A DNA stretch of 64,000 nucleotides from Bacillota bacterium (GTDB taxonomy: Bacteria > Bacillota_I > Bacilli_A > Izemoplasmatales > Hujiaoplasmataceae), in NCBI GenBank assembly GCA_018818595.1, contig JAHIRM010000003.1, positions 36,242-100,241 of the forward strand, read 5' to 3'. The translations under genes were made by a program, and so were the position numbers. Shown here one piece after another: positions 1 through 9,229 of this stretch. Below the pieces are notes generated by a model. It was not told the origin of the DNA. It ran no database searches and was given only the letters and a program-made list of their open reading frames with translations. Each line of letters opens with the position of its first letter. Position 1 is the first letter of the stretch.

Positions 1-180
1 AAAATGTTAAATGTGGTTATAAGCGTTCTTTTGGGAGGAATTCTTTCTCTTGGAATTGTATTTGTAAAAGAATTATTTAACAATAAATTCCAAAGCGCTT
101 CTGATTTAGAAAAATACTTGAAAATTAATGTAATTGCAGCTGTTCCAGGAACAATCAAAGAAAGAAAGTTGGTGGATTAG
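1..180 (+). CDS. Wzz/CpsC-type polysaccharide co-polymerase, C-terminal fragment
   Basis: An open frame enters from the left edge and stops at the TAG at 178-180, giving 59 residues. It holds a hydrophobic segment (VVISVLLGGILSLGIVF), then a basic cytoplasmic tail with 'SDLEKYLKINVIAAVPG', the pattern seen just after the second membrane helix of Wzz/YveK/CpsC chain-length proteins. The BY-kinase gene starts at the next base, the usual CpsC-CpsD order; in this family the C-terminal tail activates the separate kinase. The identification rests on the tail and on context, because the rest of the gene lies outside the window. Confidence 0.75.
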   Translation, partial: KMLNVVISVLLGGILSLGIVFVKELFNNKFQSASDLEKYLKINVIAAVPGTIKERKLVD

Positions 181-870
181 ATGGAATTTTTTGAATATAG
201 AAACGTTGTGATAGAATCACCGAATTCCATGGAAGCCGAAGCTTACAGAAAACTACAATTAAACATCTCAATTACATCTCTTGATAAAAAAATGCAAGTT
301 ATCCAATGTACTTCCGCGACTCCTGAAGATGGAAAAACAACAACCTCTATAAATCTTGCTGCCGTTTACGCTGAAAAAGGAAAGAAAGTTATTATTTTAG
401 ATTTCGACTTAAGAAGGCCAAAAATACATAGAGCTTTTCATCAAGTAAATGACAAAGGATTATTTGATTATATTACGAATGATATGGACTATCATGAATT
501 AATTATTCATGATGATTCAAATATTGATTTATTCTTAACTGGAAAACATATTTCTTATCCTCATATAATTTTAGAATCTCAAAAAGTTGCAAATTTAGTA
601 AACAGCTTGAGAAATGAATACGATTATATTATTATCGATACGCCTCCGGTTTTATCAGTTACTGATGCAATGATAGTAAGTAAAATTGTAGATGGCGTGA
701 TATATGTTGTAGCATATAATAAAACAAAAAAAGAAGATGCAAAAGAAGGATTAAATCAATTAAGACAAAATAACGTTTATGTTATTGGCGGAGTTTTAGC
801 TAATATTGATGTTCGTAAGACCAAAGGGTATCATGGATATCATTATTATTACGGATCAGAAAACCAATAA
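181..870 (+). CDS. CpsD/CapB-like bacterial tyrosine kinase
   Basis: Cytoplasmic BY-kinase of 229 residues that would control polymerisation and export of a surface polysaccharide together with the upstream membrane protein. The deviant Walker A motif is at residues 45-55 (SATPEDGKTTT), Walker A' is at 71-79 (IILDFDLRR) and Walker B is at 150-156 (IIIDTPP). The C-terminus is a tyrosine cluster (GYHGYHYYYG, residues 217-226), the expected autophosphorylation tail. The length is normal for the split Gram-positive type in which kinase and membrane activator are separate proteins. The start abuts the stop of the previous gene, so translation is probably coupled. Confidence 0.92.
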   Translation: MEFFEYRNVVIESPNSMEAEAYRKLQLNISITSLDKKMQVIQCTSATPEDGKTTTSINLAAVYAEKGKKVIILDFDLRRPKIHRAFHQVNDKGLFDYITNDMDYHELIIHDDSNIDLFLTGKHISYPHIILESQKVANLVNSLRNEYDYIIIDTPPVLSVTDAMIVSKIVDGVIYVVAYNKTKKEDAKEGLNQLRQNNVYVIGGVLANIDVRKTKGYHGYHYYYGSENQ

Positions 871-887
871 AGGAAGGGGATTATAGT

Positions 888-1577
888 ATGATTGATATTC
901 ATACACATATTTTGCCCTACATTGATGATGGTTCTAAAGATTTGGAATCATCAATAAATTTAATAAAAGAATCGGTTAACTTTGGTGTAACCGATTTGTT
1001 TTTAACTCCACATTATATGAAAACAAGAGATTATTTGTCCACATATGAGCAAAATCGTGAAGTATTTCTTAAACTTAAAGAAATAGTAAATGAGCTTTCA
1101 ATACCTATTCAGTTACATCTTGGTAATGAGATATATTACACAATTGAATCCATTAAAAATCTAAGAGATAAAACAGTAATTCCTCTTGGAAAGACAAAAA
1201 TGGTTTTAATTGAATTTTCTACAATTGAAGAAGAAGATATAGCTGAGGCAATCCATAATATAAAAGCTCTTGGATATTGTCCAATTATTGCTCACGCCGA
1301 ACGATATTCCTATTTAAAATCTCTTTCTGATTATGAAATCATTAAGAAAATGGGCGGACTCATTCAAATTAATGCGGGATCTGTTATTGGTCAATCCGGT
1401 TTGACAATTAAGAAATTTATACATAAATTAATCAAGAATAATTTAATTGATTTTGTTGCATCTGATATTCATACATTTAGAAAAAACTATCTTAAAGAAG
1501 CCTACGATTATGTTCAAAAAAAATACGGTACCATTGTGGCAGAAAAGTTATTTAATAATAGAATTATGCTTACATAA
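888..1577 (+). CDS. CpsB/YwqE-like PHP-family tyrosine phosphatase
   Basis: 229-residue metal-dependent phosphatase of the PHP fold that would dephosphorylate the tyrosine tail of the kinase encoded just upstream. Metal-ligand motifs are visible: DIHTHILPYIDDG at 3-15, AHAERY at 136-141 and ASDIHTF near 192-198. A strong ribosome site (aggaagggg) precedes the ATG. The order membrane activator, kinase, phosphatase is typical of cps/eps operons. The gene is followed directly by a terminator, so it is the last gene of this operon. Confidence 0.9.
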   Translation: MIDIHTHILPYIDDGSKDLESSINLIKESVNFGVTDLFLTPHYMKTRDYLSTYEQNREVFLKLKEIVNELSIPIQLHLGNEIYYTIESIKNLRDKTVIPLGKTKMVLIEFSTIEEEDIAEAIHNIKALGYCPIIAHAERYSYLKSLSDYEIIKKMGGLIQINAGSVIGQSGLTIKKFIHKLIKNNLIDFVASDIHTFRKNYLKEAYDYVQKKYGTIVAEKLFNNRIMLT

Positions 1578-1608
1578 ACACTTTTTTTTACGAAAGTGTT
1601 TTTCTTTT
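1576..1608 (+). terminator. Intrinsic terminator after the cps genes
   Basis: Nine-base stem AAACACTTT (1576-1584) pairs with AAAGTGTTT (1593-1601) and is followed by a T-rich run. It begins inside the stop codon of the phosphatase gene. Confidence 0.85.
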
Positions 1609-1749
1609 TATCTATTTTTTTAATTTTTTATAAAACAACACAAATTCAACATATTGTTTGAGTATAATAACATTGTAAAACTCAAGAGAATCTTTTCAAC
1701 TCACTTTTCTCCCCCTATTAAAATGTGTTATTATCTTGAAATTTTACCC

Positions 1750-1786
1750 AGGTGTGAGTAATCACACCTAAAGCACTTTACAAGTG
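1750..1786. promoter_or_regulatory. Two adjacent palindromes upstream of the two-component operon
   Basis: AGGTGTGA-GTAA-TCACACCT (1750-1769) is a perfect 8+8 inverted repeat. Five bases later comes CACTT-TAC-AAGTG (1774-1786). Neither is followed by a T run, so they are more likely operator or mRNA-processing elements than terminators. They lie about 75 bases before the response-regulator start, in a 281-base gap with no other gene. The role is inferred from position only. Confidence 0.45.
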
Positions 1787-1858
1787 AAAACTTTTTAGTA
1801 TAGAAATTAAAAAAAGGCTTATATAGTCTTTTATTTTCGAAGGATGTGTGATGTATTT

Positions 1859-2554
1859 ATGAAGAGTATACATGTTTTAGTTGCAGATGATGAATTTAGA
1901 ATTCGCAAATTGTTGGTAGAATTTCTCCAAAGAGAAGGGTACAAAGTCATTGAAGCAGAGGATGGGGAACAAGCAATTGATCTTCTTTTCGATTCGAAAA
2001 CTAAAATTGATTTAGTAATTTTGGATGTAATGATGCCAAAATATGACGGATGGTTTGTTTTAGAGAGAATCAGAGAATTTTCCACCGTACCAGTTGTAAT
2101 GCTTACCGCAAGAAGTGATGAATACGATCAATTAAAAGGATTTAAACTTGGTGCGGATGATTATGTTACAAAACCTTTTTCTCCTAGCGTTTTAATGGCT
2201 AGGATTAATAAAATCTTAAAAAAAGAAAAACTAGATGTTGAAGAATTCCGTTTTGGAGTCATTTACATGTCTTTATCTTCAAGAGAAGTTTTTGTAAATA
2301 ACGCAAAAGTAGATTTAACTCCAAAAGAATTTGAACTTTTAAAATATTTTATTGATAACAAAGGAATAGCTCTCTCAAGAGATAAAATTTTAAATGCCGT
2401 TTGGAATTATGATTATTTTGGGGATTTAAGAACTGTTGATACCCATATCAAACAATTAAGATCAAAACTTTCGAATTATGGATATTATATTTCTACAGTT
2501 AGAAGTATTGGATATCGGTTAGATATCGAAAATGAAAACATCGATTCGGAGTAG
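1859..2554 (+). CDS. OmpR/PhoB-family response regulator
   Basis: Receiver domain (residues 1-115) followed by a winged-helix DNA-binding domain (about 130-228). The acidic pocket is D10-D11, the phospho-acceptor is D56 in LVILDVMMP, the conserved Thr is in VVMLTARSD and the Lys is in DDYVTKPF. The DNA-binding part shows LTPKEFELLKYF and VDTHIKQLRSKL. I prefer the ATG at 1859, which gives MKSIHVLVADDE, the normal N-terminus; an in-frame ATG at 1844 would add five residues but has AAGGA touching it. The 3' end overlaps the sensor kinase by 23 bases, so the two are co-translated. Target genes are unknown. Confidence 0.92.
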   Translation: MKSIHVLVADDEFRIRKLLVEFLQREGYKVIEAEDGEQAIDLLFDSKTKIDLVILDVMMPKYDGWFVLERIREFSTVPVVMLTARSDEYDQLKGFKLGADDYVTKPFSPSVLMARINKILKKEKLDVEEFRFGVIYMSLSSREVFVNNAKVDLTPKEFELLKYFIDNKGIALSRDKILNAVWNYDYFGDLRTVDTHIKQLRSKLSNYGYYISTVRSIGYRLDIENENIDSE

Positions 2555-4094
2555 GCTATTTTTAATTACTTATGGCATTATTTTATCATTTATCTTTGGA
2601 TTAATTATTCTTAATAACACTTACCTTGAAAGCTATTATATTAACTCTAGAGAAAAAACTTTAATTGTAGCTTTTAATGAAGTGAAAGAGGTGGATTTGA
2701 CTAGTTCTAATTTGCCTGCTTTGGTTTTAGACATTGAAAGTAATTACAATTTAAGCATTCATATTTTAAAAGAAGTAGATGTTTCGCTTAATGAAAGCGT
2801 TCCAAATAATGGATTTGGAACGCTCCCTCCGCCCTATGAACGACTCTACGGTAATCAGTTTTCCATCCATGATGGAATGATTGCAAACATTATGTTAGAT
2901 TTTAGTCAACAAGTAGATGGAACAGCTGAAATATTAGTCGATCCCATACAAGTAAGTAGTGATGATTCATATTTTGCATATATGGAAGAAATCATTCCTA
3001 ATCAAAATGGAGATAATCTAGATTTTCAAATGCTTGGATTGTTTGTTTCCTACGAAGGAACAGATGGATTAAACATATACTATATTCTTACAGTCACATT
3101 TCAATCTATCCAAGATAGTATCGATGTTTTTAATTCCTTTACGATAATTGTAGGGTTTATATTTATGATATTATCTGGATTCATTATGTATTTTGCAAGT
3201 TACCGGTTTACTACCCCGATTTTGCAGATTAATCAAGTCGCTCAAGATTTAGCTAATTTAGATTTTAGTAAGCGAGTGGAAAATGTATCAAATGATGAAA
3301 TTGGTGATTTAGGAAAAAGCATTAATAAAATGAGTGCTCAACTTGAAGCGTCTATCATTGATTTAAAATCAGCGAATGAAAAGCTTTCAAAAGATATTCA
3401 ATTGAAAACTCAAATTGAAAATATGAGAAAAGAATTTATTGCCAGCGCTTCTCACGAGTTAAAAACTCCAATTTCATTGATTTTAGGATATTCTGAAGCT
3501 CTTAAACTTCCAAGTTTAAATCAAGAAACGATTGATGACTATCTTAATATCATCATTGATGAATCAAATAAAATGAATAAATTAGTTATGGCTCTTCTAA
3601 AAATTAGTCAATTGGAAAGCGGGTTTACAGAACTTGTTCCAAGTAAATTTTCAATCAAAGATTTAGTGGATGAAACGATACGATTATATTCGATAAAATT
3701 TGATGAACAAAACATAAAAGTCCAAATTAATGTGTCCGATGTTTTAATTGAAACAGACTACGACCAACTTCAAACTGTATTGTCCAATTTTATTGGAAAT
3801 GCATTACATCATATAGATGATTCGCGCATCATTAAAATATTTTCATCTACAGATAATTCAGCTATAGTTACCATCAATGTATTTAACTCAGGAACTCATA
3901 TACCAGATTCTGAATTAGAACACATTTGGGATAGTTTCTATAAAGTAGATAAAGCGAGAACGAGAAGCTATGGTGGACAAGGATTGGGACTAAGCATTGT
4001 TAGAACAACTTTACAAAACTTAGGACTTAATTTTGGAGTTAAAAATATAGAAGATGGAGTTTTATTTTACTTCACTGCGAACATAATAAAATAA
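2532..4094 (+). CDS. Membrane sensor histidine kinase
   Basis: 520-residue kinase partner of the regulator just upstream. Helix 1 is at about residues 8-28, a 175-residue extracellular sensor region follows, and helix 2 is at about 203-223. A HAMP linker spans about 224-276. The phosphorylated His is H308 in ASASHELKTPISLI. The ATPase part shows the N-box (LSNFIGNALHH) and the G box GGQGLGLSIV near the C-terminus. The sensor region has no domain I recognise, so the signal is unknown. The gene ends at a terminator and forms a two-gene operon. Confidence 0.92.
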   Translation: MKTSIRSRLFLITYGIILSFIFGLIILNNTYLESYYINSREKTLIVAFNEVKEVDLTSSNLPALVLDIESNYNLSIHILKEVDVSLNESVPNNGFGTLPPPYERLYGNQFSIHDGMIANIMLDFSQQVDGTAEILVDPIQVSSDDSYFAYMEEIIPNQNGDNLDFQMLGLFVSYEGTDGLNIYYILTVTFQSIQDSIDVFNSFTIIVGFIFMILSGFIMYFASYRFTTPILQINQVAQDLANLDFSKRVENVSNDEIGDLGKSINKMSAQLEASIIDLKSANEKLSKDIQLKTQIENMRKEFIASASHELKTPISLILGYSEALKLPSLNQETIDDYLNIIIDESNKMNKLVMALLKISQLESGFTELVPSKFSIKDLVDETIRLYSIKFDEQNIKVQINVSDVLIETDYDQLQTVLSNFIGNALHHIDDSRIIKIFSSTDNSAIVTINVFNSGTHIPDSELEHIWDSFYKVDKARTRSYGGQGLGLSIVRTTLQNLGLNFGVKNIEDGVLFYFTANIIK

Positions 4095-4095
4095 T

Positions 4096-4129
4096 AAAAA
4101 GAATCAAGTAAACGCTTGATTCTTTTTTA
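4096..4129 (+). terminator. Intrinsic terminator after the sensor kinase
   Basis: AAAAAGAATCAAG (4096-4108) pairs with CTTGATTCTTTTT (4115-4127), loop TAAACG, followed by T residues. Confidence 0.9.
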
Positions 4130-4179
4130 TTGAAAAAAATTTCATTGTAGATTTATTTTATTTTATTAGTTTAGCTTTA

Positions 4180-4208
4180 TTGAATTATCTCTTAAATTGT
4201 GATAAAAT
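4180..4208 (+). promoter_or_regulatory. Sigma-A-type promoter of the sugar dehydratase gene
   Basis: TTGAAT (4180-4185), a 17-base spacer and TAAAAT (4203-4208). The -10 box lies inside the longest possible reading frame (GTG at 4199), which argues that the real start is the downstream ATG at 4247. Confidence 0.7.
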
Positions 4209-4246
4209 TCAATTACCAAATAATAAACTCAATGGGGGATTTTGTA

Positions 4247-6115
4247 ATGAAAAGAGAGATTTCTATGCCAATCGGAGAATATATGAAAAAGATGCGCGTA
4301 TATCAATTCATGTTGATTGATTTTTTCGGAATAGGCGCGACATATGTTTTTATTATTTTGGTATTGAAATTCACTGGAGTAGAAGGATTTGATTATCGAC
4401 AAGCCCTCATTATATTACCGTTTATCATTGTATTTAAAATTATTGTATACTGTTTGCTTAAATTATATAAACTTGTTTTAGATAATGTAGGATTAGATGA
4501 AGTATTTCGGATTTTTGTTGGAGTAACTCTTACAAATCTCATTGTAGCAATTTTTTTTCTATCCATTGCTGACTTCCAATTTATTCCTGAAATATATTTG
4601 GTATTTACCACAGTATTTGAATCGCTTGTATTAACGATTCCTCGAATATCAAAACGAATTTTGAAATTCTTTTTAAGAAATCATTTAAAATTAGGTGGAA
4701 AAAGAACTTTATTAATCGGAGCTGGGGCAGGAGGAAAACTTGTATTAGGCGAAATAAGAGATAATCCACAGTTGAACAATACTCCCATTGCTTTTGTAGA
4801 TGATGATCCAATGAAAATCGGGAAATTGATGTCAGGATACAAAATATATGGACCTATTTCAAAAGTTCCAGATTTAATTGATGAACTTAAAATAGAAGAA
4901 GTTGTTATAACCATTGCAAATATTGATTCAGCACGTTTTCAAGAAATTGTTCAAATTGTCGCTTCTAAGCCTGTGAAAATTAAACGAATCCCTAAATTTA
5001 AAGATTTAAAAAAAGATGCCCCAAAAGCTTTGCTTGAAGTAAATGTACAAGATTTATTGTCAAGAGATGTTATAGAATTAGATGATAAAGAAATTTATCA
5101 ATTCATTCAAAATAAAAAAGTTTTAATAACTGGAGCAGGAGGATCGATAGGGTCTGAACTTGTAAGGCAAATTGTTAATTATCAACCTGCAGAAGTTATT
5201 ATGGTTGATATTTACGAAAATGGAGTTTATGATTTGCAAATGGAACTCAATCACAAATTTTATTACCCCTCTACCGAACAAGTGAAAAGAAAAGTATTAA
5301 TTGGTTCTGTATATAATTATGAACGAATGAATTCGATATTTGAACAATATAAACCAGATCTTGTTTTTCATGCGGCCGCTTATAAACACGTTCCTTTAAT
5401 GGAAGATTCCGCAGTAGAATCCGTGAGGACAAACATCTTAGGAACCTATAATATTTGTAAACTAGCATCCATTCATCACGTTGAAAAAATGGTCCTTGTC
5501 TCAAGTGATAAAGCGGTAAGGCCAACAAACGTGATGGGAGCAACAAAACGTTTTGCTGAAATGATTTTGCAACATTTTAATCGCAATTCAGAGACAAATT
5601 ACTCAGCAGTACGATTTGGAAATGTATTAGGTAGTAATGGATCAGTTGTTCCTTTGTTTAAAAAACAAATTGAACACGGAGGACCTCTTACAGTAACTGA
5701 TAGAAATATTATTCGTTATTTTATGACCATACCGGAAGCCGTTGGATTAATTCTTCAATCTGGAGCGTTTGCTCAAGGAGGAGAAATATTTATTTTAGAT
5801 ATGGGAGAACCTGTAAGAATTATCGAATTAGCAGAAAAAATGATTCTTCTCACTGGATTAAGACCATACATAGATATAGATATTCAAATTACCGGACTTC
5901 GCCCAGGAGAAAAGCTGTTTGAAGAGCTACTTGTTGATAAAGACTTTGGTCACATACATACTTCAAATAAAAAGATTTTTATTGAAGCCATTCAAGATTT
6001 TAAAGAAATTGAAGCAGAAATTGCAAGTGTGTATGATACTTTTGAAAAACTAGAAAATATAGAAATTAAAGAATTGGTACAGAAATTAGTTCCAACCTAT
6101 ACAATCAAGAAGTAA
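4247..6115 (+). CDS. Membrane-anchored NDP-sugar 4,6-dehydratase (PglF/CapD-like)
   Basis: About 622 residues. Four N-terminal membrane helices (about residues 12-130) are followed by a first Rossmann-like domain (TLLIGAGAGGK) and a second, catalytic SDR domain (VLITGAGGSIGSEL). The active site reads SSDKAVRPTNVMGATKR: the catalytic Tyr of the usual YxxxK is Met, as in PglF-type dehydratases. The expected reaction is UDP-GlcNAc to the 4-keto-6-deoxy sugar, the first step to diNAcBac-like sugars for surface glycans. The ATG at 4247 has a GGGGGA ribosome site and lies downstream of the promoter. No aminotransferase or acetyltransferase partner is adjacent, so the end product is unknown. Confidence 0.88.
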   Translation: MKREISMPIGEYMKKMRVYQFMLIDFFGIGATYVFIILVLKFTGVEGFDYRQALIILPFIIVFKIIVYCLLKLYKLVLDNVGLDEVFRIFVGVTLTNLIVAIFFLSIADFQFIPEIYLVFTTVFESLVLTIPRISKRILKFFLRNHLKLGGKRTLLIGAGAGGKLVLGEIRDNPQLNNTPIAFVDDDPMKIGKLMSGYKIYGPISKVPDLIDELKIEEVVITIANIDSARFQEIVQIVASKPVKIKRIPKFKDLKKDAPKALLEVNVQDLLSRDVIELDDKEIYQFIQNKKVLITGAGGSIGSELVRQIVNYQPAEVIMVDIYENGVYDLQMELNHKFYYPSTEQVKRKVLIGSVYNYERMNSIFEQYKPDLVFHAAAYKHVPLMEDSAVESVRTNILGTYNICKLASIHHVEKMVLVSSDKAVRPTNVMGATKRFAEMILQHFNRNSETNYSAVRFGNVLGSNGSVVPLFKKQIEHGGPLTVTDRNIIRYFMTIPEAVGLILQSGAFAQGGEIFILDMGEPVRIIELAEKMILLTGLRPYIDIDIQITGLRPGEKLFEELLVDKDFGHIHTSNKKIFIEAIQDFKEIEAEIASVYDTFEKLENIEIKELVQKLVPTYTIKK

Positions 6116-6146
6116 AAGCATGGCAACCTCATGCTTTTTTTTCTTT
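6115..6146 (+). terminator. Intrinsic terminator after the sugar dehydratase
   Basis: AAAGCATG (6115-6122) pairs with CATGCTTT (6130-6137), followed by a long T run. Confidence 0.88.
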
Positions 6147-6150
6147 TTTC

Positions 6151-6159
6151 TGTTATAAT
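6151..6159 (+). promoter_or_regulatory. Extended -10 promoter element before rlmD
   Basis: TGTTATAAT (TGn plus a perfect -10), 21 bases before the ATG at 6180. The region expected to hold the -35 box is the T run of the preceding terminator and has no clear match. Confidence 0.55.
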
Positions 6160-6179
6160 TAAAGTGGTGGTGATTATTG

Positions 6180-7544
6180 ATGTACACATTAATTCTTGGA
6201 GATAAAATTAAATTAGAAATTCGAAAACAAGGAATCAATGGAGAAGGGATTGGCTATTATAATAAATTAGCCATTTTTGTTCCTGGAGCCATTTTGAAAG
6301 AAAAAGTAAACTGTGAGATTATTGAAATCCACGATGGGTACTCGATTGCTCGTTTGGATTCTATTGAAAGACCTTCAACAAGAAGAATAACACCGCCTTG
6401 TAAATATTTTGACAAATGTGGTGGATGTCAAATGCAACACATTGAATATCATGAACAATTAAAAATTAAACAAAGTATTTTAATACAATCTTTACGAAGA
6501 TATACTTCTGTTAATGAAAATGAAATCGAAATTAAAAAAACATTAGGAATGAAAGAGTCGTTTAATTATCGAAACAAATCCCAAATGCCTTTTAAAAATA
6601 CAAATTTTGGATTAGCGCTTGGACTATATGAAGCAAATTCAAATCAATTTGTTTATGTTGACGAATGTATGGTTCAACACGCTGAAGTCAATAAGATAAA
6701 TAAAATTGTATTATCAATTCTGATAAAACATAAAGTTATGGCATATGATTCGATTAACAAAGAAGGTATTTTACTAAATCTAGTTACTAGATATTTGGAA
6801 TCAACCCATTCTGCAAGCGTTACTTTTATTGTGACAAAATATGATGAAATCTTAGAGGTGATTGCAAAAGATGTTATCACACAGCTTCCTTATGTCAAAT
6901 CAATCACCTATAGTATCAATCGAAAAAGCAATCCATTAATGTTTGGTAAAAGTTTAAAAGTTCTTCAAGGAGACAGCTATATTGTTGACCATTTCGCAGA
7001 TTTAGAAATCAAAATATCTCCTGATGCATTTCATCAATTAAACTCAAAACAAATGACAATTCTTTACGATGAAGTATTAAAAGCGGCAAACTTAACAGGA
7101 AATGAAGTGGTAATTGACTGTTATTCTGGGATAGGTATTACAACATTGCAATTAGCAAAAGCGGCAAAAATTGTATATGGAATAGATTATTCCGCATCTT
7201 CAGTTCGTGATGCAATAGATAATGCAAAGAAAAATAAAATTCAAAATGTTGAATTTTTTACAGAACACGTAGAAGGGGCTTTGCCCAGACTTTTATTGAA
7301 TGGAGTAGTTCCAGATGTGGTTATTTTTGATCCTCCTCGCACAGGATTGGATCAATCGATGATAAAAGAATTACTCAAAGCGAAAATCAAGAAAATGATT
7401 TATGTATCTTGTAATCCATCTACTTTAGCAAAAAACTTAAATGATTTTTCTAGTGTCTACAATATCGAATACATTCAACCTATTGATATGTTTCCACATA
7501 CCGCAAGTGTTGAATCTTTAACTTTATTAACATTTAAAAAATAA
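6180..7544 (+). CDS. rlmD: 23S rRNA m5U methyltransferase, RlmD/RlmCD family (copy 1)
   Basis: 454-residue SAM-dependent rRNA (uracil-C5) methyltransferase. An N-terminal TRAM-like domain is followed by the iron-sulfur cysteine set CKYFDKCGGCQMQ, with a fourth Cys in VDECMVQH. The methyltransferase domain has VIDCYSGIG (SAM binding), FDPPRTGLD and the catalytic Cys in IYVSCNPSTLAKNL. Start at the ATG 6180 behind GGTGGTGA; a TTG three bases upstream is less likely. A second member of the family lies at 62138-63466, so the two probably split the U747 and U1939 targets, or one has another target. Specificity cannot be read from sequence alone. Confidence 0.88.
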   Translation: MYTLILGDKIKLEIRKQGINGEGIGYYNKLAIFVPGAILKEKVNCEIIEIHDGYSIARLDSIERPSTRRITPPCKYFDKCGGCQMQHIEYHEQLKIKQSILIQSLRRYTSVNENEIEIKKTLGMKESFNYRNKSQMPFKNTNFGLALGLYEANSNQFVYVDECMVQHAEVNKINKIVLSILIKHKVMAYDSINKEGILLNLVTRYLESTHSASVTFIVTKYDEILEVIAKDVITQLPYVKSITYSINRKSNPLMFGKSLKVLQGDSYIVDHFADLEIKISPDAFHQLNSKQMTILYDEVLKAANLTGNEVVIDCYSGIGITTLQLAKAAKIVYGIDYSASSVRDAIDNAKKNKIQNVEFFTEHVEGALPRLLLNGVVPDVVIFDPPRTGLDQSMIKELLKAKIKKMIYVSCNPSTLAKNLNDFSSVYNIEYIQPIDMFPHTASVESLTLLTFKK

Positions 7545-7557
7545 CAGGGAGTAAAAC

Positions 7558-9219
7558 ATGAAATCAGATCTCGAAATTGCTCAAAGCACAAAAATGAAAA
7601 AAATTTCTATGATTGCATCTTCTATTGGATTGTCTTCAAAAGATATAGAACAATATGGATCATTTAAAGCAAAAATCAAAATGGAGGCTATTCAATCTTC
7701 TAAATTTCATAAAGAAGGGAAAATTATTCTTGTAAGTGCCATCAATCCAACTCCTGCAGGAGAAGGGAAATCAACAACTACAATTGGCCTTGGAGACGCT
7801 TTGAGGAAATTGGGCTATCAATCCATGATTGCATTAAGAGAACCTTCTCTTGGACCCGTTATGGGGGTTAAAGGAGGAGCTGCGGGCGGTGGCTATGCTC
7901 AAGTTGTTCCGATGGAAGACATTAATTTACATTTTACAGGAGATATACATGCCATAACGTCTGCTAATAATTTAATTAGTGCAGTGATTGATAATCATAT
8001 GTATCATGGTAACCGTTTAAATATTAACCCTGAAAAAATAATTTGGAAAAGAGCGATGGATATGAATGATCGTGCTCTTCGAAAAATTCAAGTGGGATTA
8101 TCCAGTAAAAAAGAAAAACCTAGAATGGATGCATTTGATATTTCCGTTGCTTCCGAAGTGATGGCAGTGTTATGTTTATCAAAAGACATTGATGATTTAA
8201 AATCAAGAATTGGAAAGATGATTGTTGGATATGATATGGAAGACCGCCCACTAACGGTTAATGATTTAAAAGTGGGAGGAGCCGTTACTATGCTTCTAAA
8301 AGATGCAATCAAACCTAATTTAGTTCAAACCCTAGAACATACACCTGTTTTAATTCATGGAGGACCATTTGCCAATATCGCTCATGGGTGTAACTCGATA
8401 ATCGCTACAAGTTTTTGTCGTAGTGCTAGCGATTACGTTGTCACGGAAGCTGGATTTGGAGCCGATTTAGGAATGGAAAAATTTTTAGATATCAAAGCGA
8501 GAAATATGGATGTTATGCCATCTCTTGTCGTGTTAGTAGTTAGCATTCGTGCTTTAAAATTGCATGGAGGCATTGACAAAACCTTAATGAAAGAAGAAAA
8601 TGTACTTGCACTTGAAAAAGGCATTGAAAATCTCGAAAAACATATTGATAGCACAAAACAATTCCATTTGCCTTATGTTTTAGCATTAAATAAATTCGAA
8701 TCTGATACAAAAGCAGAAGTAGATTTTCTTTTAAATTGGGCAAATAGTAATCATCATCCCATTGCTTTATCTGAAGTTTTTGCAAAAGGAAGTCTTGGAG
8801 GAGTGGAATTAGCTAAAAAAGTGATAGAATTAACAAACACACCTCAAAAAGTGAAAGTATTATATAATTTAAATACATCAATTGAAGAAAAAATTAATAT
8901 AATCGCAAAAAAAATATATGGAGCAAGTTCTGTAGAGTTTTCCGAAGCTGCTCTGTCACAAATTGAAGAATATAATAAACTTGGGTGGAATAACTTGCCT
9001 ATTTGTATGGCGAAAACACCATTATCTCTTTCTGATAACCCTAAATTGTTAGGAAGACCTAAAGATTTTAAAATAACAGTACGTGAATTTAAACCATCTA
9101 TTGGAGCGGGATTCTTAGTAGCTTTAACAGGTGATGTTATGACAATGCCGGGCTTACCAAAACTTGGTGCTTATGAAAATATGGATGTAATTGATAATAA
9201 AATAATAGGTTTATTTTAG
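7558..9219 (+). CDS. fhs: Formate-tetrahydrofolate ligase
   Basis: 553 residues, normal family length. It carries the P-loop-like NPTPAGEGKSTTTIGLG, the REPSLGPVMGVKGGAAGGGY block and TSFCRSASDYVVTEAGFGAD. The enzyme interconverts formate + ATP + THF and 10-formyl-THF + ADP + phosphate in the cytosol. In this genome the histidine pathway at 49636-56062 makes methenyl-THF, so Fhs could run backwards and yield ATP, as in histidine-fermenting clostridia; that use is inference. The gene lies 13 bases after rlmD with a CAGGGAG ribosome site and is probably co-transcribed with the next two genes. Confidence 0.96.
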   Translation: MKSDLEIAQSTKMKKISMIASSIGLSSKDIEQYGSFKAKIKMEAIQSSKFHKEGKIILVSAINPTPAGEGKSTTTIGLGDALRKLGYQSMIALREPSLGPVMGVKGGAAGGGYAQVVPMEDINLHFTGDIHAITSANNLISAVIDNHMYHGNRLNINPEKIIWKRAMDMNDRALRKIQVGLSSKKEKPRMDAFDISVASEVMAVLCLSKDIDDLKSRIGKMIVGYDMEDRPLTVNDLKVGGAVTMLLKDAIKPNLVQTLEHTPVLIHGGPFANIAHGCNSIIATSFCRSASDYVVTEAGFGADLGMEKFLDIKARNMDVMPSLVVLVVSIRALKLHGGIDKTLMKEENVLALEKGIENLEKHIDSTKQFHLPYVLALNKFESDTKAEVDFLLNWANSNHHPIALSEVFAKGSLGGVELAKKVIELTNTPQKVKVLYNLNTSIEEKINIIAKKIYGASSVEFSEAALSQIEEYNKLGWNNLPICMAKTPLSLSDNPKLLGRPKDFKITVREFKPSIGAGFLVALTGDVMTMPGLPKLGAYENMDVIDNKIIGLF

Positions 9220-9229
9220 GAGGAATAAA

